A DNA stretch of 64,000 nucleotides, from contig NZ_JAUCFJ010000002.1 of NCBI RefSeq assembly GCF_030348505.1, positions 5,336,001 to 5,400,000 of the forward strand, written 5' to 3'. The notes beneath the pieces are model-generated. The model was not told the DNA's origin. It saw nothing but the letters and a program-made list of their open reading frames with translations, and did not search any database. Positions 37,587 through 45,868 of the stretch are shown here, piece by piece. This DNA is from Lysinibacillus sp. G4S2 (GTDB lineage Bacteria > Bacillota > Bacilli > Bacillales_A > Planococcaceae). Position numbers and translations under genes: made by a program. Each line of letters starts with the position of its first letter. Position 1 is the stretch's first letter.

Positions 37587-38471
37587 ATGCTATATGATGC
37601 TTTAAAAACATTCATTACACTAGTGGAAGTCAATAATTTTACGAAAGCATCCGAAATACTTCATATTTCACAGCCCAGTGTCAGCTTACACATAAAAAAC
37701 TTAGAGCAGGAACTTCAAACGACGTTATTTATCCGATCTCCAAAGTCCGTACAAATTACACCAACTGGAGAAATTTTATATAAACGAGCTAAGCAAATGA
37801 TGGCAATTGCAGAGGTAGCTAGGGAAGATATTCTAGCTTATCATCATGAAATTCAAGGTACACTTGTTATCGGCTCTAGTTTTACAATTGGCGAATATAT
37901 ATTGCCACCTATAATAGCGAGTCTGCAACAGCAATTCCCTCAGCTTGAGCTTCAAGTTATTATTGGCAATACGGAAGAAATCATTCAATATACAAAATTG
38001 TTACAGGTCGATATTGGCCTTATCGAAGGACAGTCAAACGACAATGAAGTTATTATTAAACCGTTTATGCAGGATGAGCTTTTTATTGTTAGTGCTAGCA
38101 GTCACCCTCTTGTAAAGAAGTCGACTATTACGGTTGCGGACTTACAGCAGCAAAATTGGGTTGCACGTGAAGAAGGCTCTGGCACTCGTTATTACTTAGA
38201 TCATTTATTTAGAACAAATGGGCTCCAAGTGCGTTCACTTCTTACTATTAGTAGCAATCAAGGTGTGAAAGAGAGTGTTATACAAGGGCTTGGCCTTTCT
38301 CTACTGTCTGCCAGTGTTATTGAGCGTGAACTAAAAAATGGTGATATAAATATTTTGCCGCTTGAAGGACAGCAGTTTATGCGAACATTCTCTTATTTGT
38401 ACTCACCTACGATGAAAAATAAACGCAATGTTGACACCCTCATAGAGGCGCTACTAAAAAAAAGAGCTTAG
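37587..38471 (+). CDS. LysR-type regulator divergent from yeiH (CysL/YeiE-like)
   Basis: 294-aa regulator. The N-terminal winged helix is ALKTFITLVEVNNFTKASEILHISQPSVSLHIKNLEQEL, followed by the two-lobed effector domain (LVIGSSFTIGEYILPPIIASL, GSGTRYYLDHLF). SD TAGGAGTGAT supports the ATG at 37587. Divergence from the YeiH-family gene suggests it activates that gene in response to a sulfur metabolite, as with CysL/YeiE; the effector is not known here. Confidence 0.88.
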   Translation: MLYDALKTFITLVEVNNFTKASEILHISQPSVSLHIKNLEQELQTTLFIRSPKSVQITPTGEILYKRAKQMMAIAEVAREDILAYHHEIQGTLVIGSSFTIGEYILPPIIASLQQQFPQLELQVIIGNTEEIIQYTKLLQVDIGLIEGQSNDNEVIIKPFMQDELFIVSASSHPLVKKSTITVADLQQQNWVAREEGSGTRYYLDHLFRTNGLQVRSLLTISSNQGVKESVIQGLGLSLLSASVIERELKNGDINILPLEGQQFMRTFSYLYSPTMKNKRNVDTLIEALLKKRA

Positions 38472-38491
38472 CGGATTTTAATCGCTAAGCT
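38465..38491. terminator. Shared terminator of two convergent LysR genes
   Basis: AGCTTAGCG and CGCTAAGCT form a perfect stem with a 9-nt loop, overlapping the stop codons of both LysR genes. Confidence 0.75.
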
Positions 38492-39411
38492 TACTTTATA
38501 GTTCTTAAATTTAGACGTTTACGCTCCTGCTTTTGCTCAATAATTTCTACAAATTTCAACGTTGCTCGAGATAAAGGTACACTTTTCAAATAACACATGC
38601 CAATGCTTCGTGCTGGTATACTTTCTGTTAATGTTAGCTCATAGAGAAGCCCTCGCTGCAAATAATCTTTAGAAAATTCTTTCGTCACACAAGCAATCCC
38701 TAAATTACTGCGTGCAAATTCTAACACAAGATCATGTGAACCAAGCTCGAACTCAGGTTCAATGTGGATTCCTCTTGCAAATAAATAATTTTCTACATAC
38801 TTTCTTGAATTTGACTTTTTCTCTAAAAAAACAAGTGGAAACTTTAAAAGATCCTCTAAGCTTAAACTTTTTGACGCTAACGTTTTGTACTTCTCACCAC
38901 ATACAAAAATATCTTGTACCTCCGTGCAAGCGGTTAACTGTAATGCCTGATCTTCTATCGGAAAATTACAAAGCCCAATATCAACCTCACCGGATTTAAT
39001 AAAGTTACAAATTTCCGAAGTCGTTCCATTTAGCATTTGTAATTTTATATTAGGATACATTGTATGAAACGCCTCTAGATAAGGCATTAAAAAGAAACGA
39101 GAAATAGTGTCCCCTACCCCAATTTTCAGCTGACCGGTTGTTAAATTTTTAAACTCTAGCAACTTCTCCTCACCAGCATCTAAAAGACCTAATGCTGAAT
39201 TCGTATATTCATATAGAAGTCTACCCTCAGTCGTTAACGTTACCCCCTTAGGAGTACGATTAAAGAGACGTGTACCGAGCTCCTTTTCTAATTGCATCAT
39301 GGCTTGGCTAACTGCTGGTTGAGTCATATATAAATCTCTAGCAGCGCTTGAAAAGCTATTATTTTTAGCAACAACAGTAAAAACACGATATAAATCTAAT
39401 TTCCCTATCAT
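38491..39411 (-). CDS. LysR-type regulator divergent from the CofE-like gene
   Basis: 306-aa regulator. Helix-turn-helix: DLYRVFTVVAKNNSFSSAARDLYMTQPAVSQAMMQLEKELG, then an effector domain (LKIGVGDTISRFFLMPYLEAF, GEVDIGLCNFP). SD AAGGAGTG supports the start. It is divergent from the CofE-like gene at 39542 with a 130-bp promoter gap, so it probably controls that gene. Its inducer is unknown. Confidence 0.88.
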   Translation of the reverse strand: MIGKLDLYRVFTVVAKNNSFSSAARDLYMTQPAVSQAMMQLEKELGTRLFNRTPKGVTLTTEGRLLYEYTNSALGLLDAGEEKLLEFKNLTTGQLKIGVGDTISRFFLMPYLEAFHTMYPNIKLQMLNGTTSEICNFIKSGEVDIGLCNFPIEDQALQLTACTEVQDIFVCGEKYKTLASKSLSLEDLLKFPLVFLEKKSNSRKYVENYLFARGIHIEPEFELGSHDLVLEFARSNLGIACVTKEFSKDYLQRGLLYELTLTESIPARSIGMCYLKSVPLSRATLKFVEIIEQKQERKRLNLRTIK

Positions 39412-39541
39412 ATAAGCACTCCTTATAGCTATTATATGAACTATTAATTTTACTTATATCACTAAAGAGGCGTATAGTAAAATCATATTGGTTATATTTA
39501 TTTAATTAACATACATTTACCATTTATGAGGAGAGATTATT

Positions 39542-40732
39542 TTGGAACGTGTAGTTGGTACAGTAGTAAGAGGTCTTCGTGGTCCAATTATTAACGAAGG
39601 CGATAATATTGAACAAATTGTTGTCGACACAGTATTAAACGCAGCAAAGATTGAAGGCTATTCAATTGAAGATCGTGACATCGTAACAGTAACAGAATCT
39701 GTCGTAGCGCGTGCACAAGGTAACTATGCATCAATCGATGACATCGCAACAGACGTAGCTGCTAAATTTGGTGACGATACTGTTGGTGTTATTTTCCCAA
39801 TACTTAGCCGTAACCGTTTCGCTAACTGCTTACGTGGTATCGCTAAAGGCGTGAAGAAAGTCGTTCTTATGCTAAGCTATCCATCAGATGAGGTTGGTAA
39901 TCACCTAGTTGATATCGATGAGCTAGATGTAAAAGGGATTAACCCTTGGACGGATACTTTAACTGAGGTTGAATTCCGTGAGCATTTTGGCTATAAAAAA
40001 CACACATTTACAGGTGTAGATTATATTGAGTATTATAAAGAGTTAATCGAAGCTGAAGGCGCTGCTTGTGAAGTTATCTTTTCAAATAACCCAAGAACAA
40101 TTTTAGACTATACGAAGAGTGTTTTAACGTGTGATATTCATACACGCTTACGTACAAAACGTATTTTAACGGCAAATGGCGCTGAAAAAGTATACAGTCT
40201 TGACAATATTTTATCTGTATCTAATAACGGTTCTGGCTTCAATGCGGAATATGGTCTACTTGGTTCAAATAAAGCAACTGAAGATAGTGTAAAATTATTC
40301 CCACACACTTGCCAACCAATTGTTGACGGCATCCAAGCAAAAATCAAAGAAGCTACTGGTAAAACAGTTGAAGTAATGGTTTACGGCGATGGCGCATTTA
40401 AAGATCCTGTAGGTAAAATTTGGGAGTTGGCAGACCCTGTCGTATCTCCTGCTTACACTGCTGGATTAGATGGCACACCAAACGAAGTAAAGCTGAAATA
40501 TTTAGCAGATAACGATTTCGCAAATCTTCGTGGTGAAGAGTTAAAAGCAGCAATTTCTGAGTATATCCAAAACAAAGATGAAGATTTAACTGGGCAAATG
40601 GCCGCTCAAGGTACAACACCTCGTCGCTTAACAGACCTAATTGGTTCTCTTTCAGACTTAACTTCAGGTTCAGGTGACAAAGGAACACCAATGATTTATA
40701 TTCAAGGTTATTTCGATAACTATACAAAATAA
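39542..40732 (+). CDS. CofE-like (coenzyme F420-0:L-glutamate ligase family) protein
   Basis: 396-aa cytosolic protein starting at TTG after SD GAGGAGAG. The N-terminal two thirds match the F420-0:gamma-glutamyl ligase fold: DIVTVTESVVARAQGNYASIDDIATDVAAKFG, then PILSRNRFANCLRGIA and a metal/nucleotide-like VMVYGDGAFKDPVGKIWELADPVVSPAYT segment. Classical CofE is about 250 aa and adds glutamates to F420. No other F420 gene is visible, and Firmicutes of this type are not known to make F420, so the true substrate is probably another acid-containing molecule. A LysR regulator is divergently encoded. Confidence 0.75.
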   Translation: MERVVGTVVRGLRGPIINEGDNIEQIVVDTVLNAAKIEGYSIEDRDIVTVTESVVARAQGNYASIDDIATDVAAKFGDDTVGVIFPILSRNRFANCLRGIAKGVKKVVLMLSYPSDEVGNHLVDIDELDVKGINPWTDTLTEVEFREHFGYKKHTFTGVDYIEYYKELIEAEGAACEVIFSNNPRTILDYTKSVLTCDIHTRLRTKRILTANGAEKVYSLDNILSVSNNGSGFNAEYGLLGSNKATEDSVKLFPHTCQPIVDGIQAKIKEATGKTVEVMVYGDGAFKDPVGKIWELADPVVSPAYTAGLDGTPNEVKLKYLADNDFANLRGEELKAAISEYIQNKDEDLTGQMAAQGTTPRRLTDLIGSLSDLTSGSGDKGTPMIYIQGYFDNYTK

Positions 40733-40747
40733 AAAGAGTATAAAGAT

Positions 40748-40780
40748 GAACTCCCATTTTCGTTTGGGAGTTCTTTTTTT
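40748..40780 (+). terminator. Terminator after the CofE-like gene
   Basis: GAACTCCCA and TGGGAGTTC form a perfect 9-bp stem followed by TTTTTTT, 15 bp past the stop codon. Confidence 0.9.
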
Positions 40781-40884
40781 AATAGTGGATCTGCTTAAAT
40801 ATCGACGCTATATCAAAAACGCTACCCCATCCTTAAGTAACAGGTTCCCTTTTGAGGTGCAAACAGGGGAAAAGCATGTTAAAA

Positions 40885-41032
40885 AGCGGCTCATAGGACG
40901 CCCCCAGGAAGCTTTGCTCTGTGCGAAAGCGTAGCGACAGCAACAACAAATGTTTTCTGTAGCGAAAGCGAAGCGTCAGCTACAAAGCGCCCAGTCGGAA
41001 CGGAAATCAACCACACGGTTTGGTGAAGAGCC
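40885..41032. repeat. Dispersed repeat family, copy C
   Basis: Carries the core AGGAAGCTTTGCTCTGTGCG and two GCGAAAGCG(A/T)AGCG(T/A)CAGC signatures. The outer block at 40983-41032, read on the minus strand, starts GGCTCTTCACCAAACCGTG and continues TGGTTGATTTCCGTTCC, nearly identical to the ends of copies D and E. The outer end faces the RNA-repair operon; the other end is degenerate, so the left boundary is approximate. Confidence 0.65.
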
Positions 41033-41050
41033 AAAATTATAGAAAGATAG

Positions 41051-41097
41051 AAAAAAGCAGTAGTAATAAGGATCAAGCCCTTGTCACTACTGCTTTT
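41051..41097 (-). terminator. Strong terminator of the RNA-repair operon
   Basis: On the minus strand AAAAGCAGTAGTGACAAGG and CCTTATTACTACTGCTTTT form a 19-bp stem (two G-U pairs) with a 7-nt loop, followed by TTTTTTC. It lies 12 nt past the 3' end of the tRNA-like sequence, so it would end the PNK-ligase-tRNA transcript. Confidence 0.9.
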
Positions 41098-41108
41098 CAT
41101 TTATTTAG

Positions 41109-41179
41109 TGAGGATGACAGGAATCGAACCTGTTAAATCCCTATCCTATAAAGGGACATGCTACCACTACATCTTCCTC
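41109..41179 (-). tRNA. Aberrant tRNA or tRNA-like RNA linked to RNA-repair genes
   Basis: A 71-nt sequence with a convincing T-arm (ACAGG TTCGATT CCTGT) and a seven-pair acceptor stem (GAGGAAG with CATCCTC, one A-A mismatch). The D-loop block GTGGTAGCAT and discriminator A are also present. CCA is not encoded. The middle is abnormal: with standard numbering the anticodon stem CCCTT/TAGGG has a U-U mismatch, and the loop TATAGGA has A rather than the universal U33 (nominal anticodon UAG). The alternative fold TCCCT/AGGGA leaves a 9-nt loop. Position 8 is also not U. It could be a pseudogene, or a functional tRNA-like RNA working with the adjacent kinase and ligase. Confidence 0.6.
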
Positions 41180-41268
41180 ATATACATTATGTATTTTTAA
41201 CCCCATTAAGAATTACATTTTTCTCAGTCCTTTTGCTTTATAGTAGATTAAATCTTTTCAAATAACAC

Positions 41269-41904
41269 TTATTTCAATTGATTAGGCATCATTTCTTCAT
41301 TTAACCAATGTTCACTTGTTCGAACATGATTCTTTCTAACAAATTTCCCTAGGTTATATTGAAAATCATCATAATGGAAAGCAGCCGCATTTCTAATAAC
41401 ATACCCTTCCTGCTCACCCCCAAGAAGTGATTTCCCTGTAAAAGTCTTCTTTATTTTTTCTTCATCGAAAATGCCTCGATATACTACAGGTACTGTTTCT
41501 ATGCCCAGTTTAGCTGCATAGTCGACGGTTTCATCCCAGCTTAAACAAATATTTTTGTCATTCCAAATACTGAATAAATAAAAGTAACTAGTTAATTCAT
41601 TGTAGTAAATGGAGTGCTTGGCATAAACGTTTTCACCACATAATCTCCAATCTTCTGGAATCTGAAATGCAAATGTAGCATGAAATGTTTTTACCCAATG
41701 CCTAGATGGATGATCTCCTGAATTTATGCTTCTAGCATGCATATAGTTGTGATAAAGTGTTGTTCCTTCACCATCCAATTTTTCGGTTACAACAACCTCT
41801 TTTCCAAGAAAATGATCCACATTTTTAGCAACCTTATCATCGTGTGTGTACCCTCTACTCCACGGCAAATGAAAGCTTCTTGGATATTTCATCAAATTGG
41901 TCAT
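41269..41904 (-). CDS. RNA ligase (nucleotidyltransferase family, minimal form)
   Basis: 211-aa predicted ATP-dependent RNA ligase that would join a 3'-OH to a 5'-phosphate. The covalent-nucleotide motif I is EKLDGEGTT, with Lys42. Further motifs in order are CGENVYAKHSI (89-99), FYLFSIWN, QEGYVIRN (165-172) and KFVRKN (187-192), as in the T4 Rnl2/RNA_ligase family. It has only the catalytic domain, much shorter than the 334 aa of T4 Rnl2. SD AAAGGAAGTGAG precedes the ATG. It lies 23 bp downstream of the kinase-HD gene and 89 bp upstream of the tRNA-like RNA, all on one strand. Confidence 0.85.
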   Translation of the reverse strand: MTNLMKYPRSFHLPWSRGYTHDDKVAKNVDHFLGKEVVVTEKLDGEGTTLYHNYMHARSINSGDHPSRHWVKTFHATFAFQIPEDWRLCGENVYAKHSIYYNELTSYFYLFSIWNDKNICLSWDETVDYAAKLGIETVPVVYRGIFDEEKIKKTFTGKSLLGGEQEGYVIRNAAAFHYDDFQYNLGKFVRKNHVRTSEHWLNEEMMPNQLK

Positions 41905-41927
41905 AATCTCACTTCCTTTGTTTATAT

Positions 41928-42884
41928 CTATTTGGCAAATTGATCTGCCTCGCGAAAGAAATAAAGCTTTGTTAATAAGTCAGCATTTACTAAATGATAA
42001 ATCTTACTTCCTCCCTTATCGCCCCCATATTGAATTAACATATGAAATTGCACTAAATTAACAACCTTTAAAACAAAGTCTTCTTCAAAGCCTAGCTCTA
42101 ATAAAAAATGGCATACCATTTGAGCAGATACATTTTCATGTCCATAATACCCATATCTTTGTTGTAATTCTTTATATTTTTTACAAAATGGTTTGCCTAC
42201 ATCATGAAATAAAGCGGCAATTTGTAATGCTAGCTTGTCACTCTCCATATAGTATTCGTTCATATATTCATAAACAAAATACGTATGCTGACAAAGTAAA
42301 AATTGATGATATGGATTTTCTTGATTAAATTGATAAATCTCTTTAAATAGTTGGACTGATCTCAACTTTTGAAAAAGCTCATCATATGCGGGTTCGCTTT
42401 GGATTAGTGAAAGAAACTGCTCTTTCGAGATTTCATACGGACTCGATTCATGTACAATATGCACCTCATCAAATCCCTCCCCCAATATCGGAAACTCTAA
42501 ATTCTTCCTCATTTTATCCATTATTATTAACGGAACTTTTCTCTTTCTTTGTTGATTTCTTGTTATACACAACGCATATGGTGTATCAAAATAATAGCAT
42601 ACAGTCTTCACATCGTCAGACAATTTACCCAATGCAAACATCCAACGTTCCCGTTCGATATTTGTCGCATCAACAATGACAGATTGACCTCTAGCCACAA
42701 ATTCATTTAAACGTTCATACAAAACACGAAATACTATTCGTGATTTCTGTCTTGCAACGTCACCAAATAACTCTTGACGTATAGCATCACTTGAAAGAAC
42801 AACTGCATTTTCGCTTTTGGCTAGTCTCTTAACAAACGTGCTCTTGCCGCTTCCAGGTAACCCAACTGTAAATATCACCTTCAT
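41928..42884 (-). CDS. Polynucleotide kinase-HD domain RNA end-healing protein
   Basis: 318-aa protein with two domains. The N-terminal P-loop kinase (1-145) has Walker A GLPGSGKST at 8-16, SSDAIRQELFG, and the kinase-type VIVDATNIERERW (Asp72), as in T4 Pnkp 5'-OH kinases. The C-terminal HD phosphohydrolase (about 195-290) has His200, HD pair His227-Asp228 in AALFHDVGKPF, and His249. An HD domain in place of the usual 3'-phosphatase could remove 3'-phosphate or cyclic phosphate. SD AAAGGGGGTG supports the ATG at 42884. Co-transcribed with the ligase, it would prepare cleaved RNA ends for sealing. Confidence 0.85.
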   Translation of the reverse strand: MKVIFTVGLPGSGKSTFVKRLAKSENAVVLSSDAIRQELFGDVARQKSRIVFRVLYERLNEFVARGQSVIVDATNIERERWMFALGKLSDDVKTVCYYFDTPYALCITRNQQRKRKVPLIIMDKMRKNLEFPILGEGFDEVHIVHESSPYEISKEQFLSLIQSEPAYDELFQKLRSVQLFKEIYQFNQENPYHQFLLCQHTYFVYEYMNEYYMESDKLALQIAALFHDVGKPFCKKYKELQQRYGYYGHENVSAQMVCHFLLELGFEEDFVLKVVNLVQFHMLIQYGGDKGGSKIYHLVNADLLTKLYFFREADQFAK

Positions 42885-42914
42885 TTTTTCACCCCCTTTC
42901 AAGTGTCTATATCA

Positions 42915-42943
42915 TTTATAGAAACCTATTCTTTAGTTAGCAA
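42915..42943 (-). promoter_or_regulatory. SigA-like promoter of the RNA-repair operon
   Basis: On the minus strand TTGCTA, a 17-nt spacer and TATAAA lie about 30 bp before the kinase-HD start codon. No other promoter with good spacing is seen between the ligase and the tRNA-like gene. Confidence 0.55.
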
Positions 42944-43043
42944 TTAACTTCTACCCTTCTTTCTTTATCAAAAATTAACCATCGTCTCAATTAAAGTATA
43001 GAGATTAATTTTTGATGGTTAAAATGATAACGAAGTCACACAG

Positions 43044-43266
43044 GGATAATCACCATAACGTGGTGTTGATTTTCGTTTCAACAGGGCGCTTTCCCGGGAG
43101 CGTCCCATGAGCCCTCTTAGGTCTACACTACGTAGGTCACGAAGGCGTTATCACAAGACATGATGTTTCAGCCTTCGTTCCTCTACCAACTAGCTCCAGG
43201 TTCTCATCTGTGACGCCGATCCCCAAGGAGTCGACTGCCCGAACACCAAAATATAGGTGACCGTCC
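43044..43266. repeat. Dispersed repeat family, copy E
   Basis: The left end GGATAATCACCATAACGTGG and the following TTGATTTTCGTTTCA and GGGCGCTTT blocks match the outer end of copies C and D. The inner part ends with CATCTGTGACGCCGATCCCC, identical but for one base to the intact target of the IS in copy D. A degenerate inverted end lies near 43245-43266. The rest of the 42944-43492 gap holds no gene. Confidence 0.65.
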
Positions 43267-43492
43267 ATAAAAAGGAACATTCTTCAAAAGGGAAAAATTA
43301 GGATATAAAAAGGACTGCTCCAACTTTTCCGGAACAGTCTTTTTATTAAAAATTTGATTTTCCCTTATAATTTTATTATATCATAAATTTCCCATAATTA
43401 CTAGACTATACTTCTTTCTGAACTGGCTGTATGATAAATTTCTCGATTCAAAAACCATACAAATAATTATATGGAGAGGACTGTGAGTAACG

Positions 43493-45799
43493 TTGGAAAA
43501 GCAATATGAATGGACAGAAGAAAAACAATATCTTGTTCTTTGTTTAAACACAGTTGGTCACAAAAAAGAGGAATTAATACGAAAAGGAGAAGATTTTAGA
43601 GACAATGTTTTAACGTTAAGGAAAACCTTTTGGGACGACGTCAGAGTGAATTTAGATACGCCAGAGGACCTAGACGAGACCTATTATGCTATCAAACAAC
43701 AGGCAGAGCTCCTTTCTGATTCCGAGCATGCTCAGCAACGTGCCATCAAGGATGTAAAAATTTACTATCGTTTACAGCAATCACCCTATTTTGCTCGTAT
43801 TGATTTTTTACAGGATGGTCATAACGAACCTTTAAAGATTTATATCGGTGTCACAACCTTAATGGATGAAGAGAATGAAAACATATTAATTTATGATTGG
43901 CGAGCCCCTATATCAAGTATGTATTATGATTATACGTCTGGCCCAGCTACTTATGAAACGGCAACTGAAGAAATTCAAGGTGAAATGCTTTTAAAACGGC
44001 AATTTATCATTAAGAATGGTCAATTACAATCGATGTTTAATACAGGTTTAACGATTGGTGATGACTTATTACTCGATATTCTCGCTCAAAATGCAAACGA
44101 ACATATCCGGAGCATTGTCGCAACGATTCAAGCTGAGCAAAATAAAATTATTCGACATGTCAACACTCCTTATCTCATCGTAGAGGGTGTAGCGGGTAGT
44201 GGAAAAACAGCTGTTGCTCTCCAACGTGTTGCTTATTTGTTGTATCATTATCGAGACCAAATTACTGCTGATCAAATTTTATTAATTACACCTAATCAGC
44301 TCTTTAATCAATATGTTCATACCGTTTTACCGGATTTAGGTGAAGATAATATGCAGCAATTAACTTTCTCCGAATATGCAACAAAACGTTTAGGTCGACA
44401 GTTCCAATTGGAATATCCTTATGAGCAATTGGAGTCACTTTTAACAGAGAAAGATGAGCCGCTCTACCAAACGAAGCTTACGATTATTTCTTTTAAAGCT
44501 AGCCTCCAATATCGAGAATTGATGGACAAATACATTCAGGTCCTTGCACACGAAGGTTTACTTTTTAAAAATATTGTTTTTCGCGGAGAGAGAATTATTA
44601 CAGCTCAAGAAATTGCTGAATACTTTTATTCGTTCAATGCCACAATTCCCATCCCAAATCGACTGCAATTAGTGACAGAATGGTTATTACAACGATTATC
44701 GAAAATGGAAAAAGCAGAACGGACTAAAGAATGGGTAGAAGAGGCTAGTGAGCTTTTAGACATTGAAGAGTATACAAAAACCTATAGCGAGCTTTTACAT
44801 GAAGGTCGGTTTTCAGAAAACTCTTTTGATGATTTTGAGCAAGAGCGTAAGAAATTAGCCATCCAAATTGTTAAAAAACAGTTCAAGCCACTTCGTCAAT
44901 CTGTGAAGCAATTAAAATTCGTTCATATGTTAGGCATTTATCGTCAATTGTTTAACATGAACAATACTATTCACCAGCAATTACAGAACTTTTTACCCGA
45001 CTGTTGGGGAGAAATCTGTCAACATACACTCCCTAATTTAGCAAAGCGCATTATTTCGTATGAAGATGCGGCTCCATTTTTATACTTACAGGACAAAATA
45101 GAAGGTCAACGAACAAATACGATGATTCGTCATGTTTTAGTTGATGAAGCACAAGACTATTCTCCATTTCAGCTATTTGTATTACAACAATTATTCCCAC
45201 GTGCACGTATGACGATATTGGGTGATGGACATCAAACCATCCATCCTCATACCTTTAATAACCCCTCACTGCTGACGCCACAATTATATGGTGAACAAGC
45301 AGAAAAAATGATATTAACGAAAAGTTATCGCTCAACAAAACAAATTATTCACCTAACTTCGAAGATTTTACATGAGGACGCAAAAGTAGAAGCCTTTAAT
45401 CGAACGGGTCCCGAACCGACTATCACGATCGTTCCGAATGAAATAGATTTAAATGAACAGCTTGTCGAAAAGATAAAAAACTTGTCCCTAAATTTCGAAA
45501 CAATTGCAGTCATCTGTAAAACAGAGCAAGAATGTACGAAGGTTTTTGATCAAATGAAAGACCAAGTAGATATTCAGCTCATTACCCATCATACAAATCA
45601 ATTTAAAAAAGGCATTTTACTATTACCTGCTTATATGGCAAAAGGAATTGAATTCGATGCTGTATTGCTTTATAATGCCTCCGCAGCTAATTATTTTAGA
45701 GAAACAGAACGCCATTATTTCTACACAGCTTGTACACGAGCTATGCACGAATTGCATATCTATGCTATTAACGAGTTAACACATTTTTTAGATATTTAA
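43493..45799 (+). CDS. helD: RNA polymerase recycling motor HelD
   Basis: 768-aa SF1 helicase-like ATPase that removes stalled RNA polymerase from DNA. The N-terminal coiled-coil arm (about 5-95) is followed by IYIGVTTLMDEENENILIYDWRAPISSMYYDY, a HelD hallmark. Walker A is VEGVAGSGKTAVALQRVAYLLY near 230-250, Walker B HVLVDEAQDYSPFQL, and motif VI YTACTRAMHEL at the end. TTG is the first possible start because a stop codon lies two codons upstream; a GGAGAGG sits 14 bp before it. Monocistronic. Confidence 0.92.
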   Translation: MEKQYEWTEEKQYLVLCLNTVGHKKEELIRKGEDFRDNVLTLRKTFWDDVRVNLDTPEDLDETYYAIKQQAELLSDSEHAQQRAIKDVKIYYRLQQSPYFARIDFLQDGHNEPLKIYIGVTTLMDEENENILIYDWRAPISSMYYDYTSGPATYETATEEIQGEMLLKRQFIIKNGQLQSMFNTGLTIGDDLLLDILAQNANEHIRSIVATIQAEQNKIIRHVNTPYLIVEGVAGSGKTAVALQRVAYLLYHYRDQITADQILLITPNQLFNQYVHTVLPDLGEDNMQQLTFSEYATKRLGRQFQLEYPYEQLESLLTEKDEPLYQTKLTIISFKASLQYRELMDKYIQVLAHEGLLFKNIVFRGERIITAQEIAEYFYSFNATIPIPNRLQLVTEWLLQRLSKMEKAERTKEWVEEASELLDIEEYTKTYSELLHEGRFSENSFDDFEQERKKLAIQIVKKQFKPLRQSVKQLKFVHMLGIYRQLFNMNNTIHQQLQNFLPDCWGEICQHTLPNLAKRIISYEDAAPFLYLQDKIEGQRTNTMIRHVLVDEAQDYSPFQLFVLQQLFPRARMTILGDGHQTIHPHTFNNPSLLTPQLYGEQAEKMILTKSYRSTKQIIHLTSKILHEDAKVEAFNRTGPEPTITIVPNEIDLNEQLVEKIKNLSLNFETIAVICKTEQECTKVFDQMKDQVDIQLITHHTNQFKKGILLLPAYMAKGIEFDAVLLYNASAANYFRETERHYFYTACTRAMHELHIYAINELTHFLDI

Positions 45800-45803
45800 T
45801 TTC

Positions 45804-45853
45804 AAAAAAGAGAATTTGCTTGCTTTCACGGAAGGCTTGCAGATTCTCTTTTT
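45804..45853. terminator. Bidirectional terminator between helD and the ABC operon
   Basis: AAAAAAGAGAAT and ATTCTCTTTTT arms, extended by TGC/GCA, form a long stem with flanking A and T runs, between two convergent genes. Confidence 0.8.
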
Positions 45854-45868
45854 GTTCTTTTATTATCT

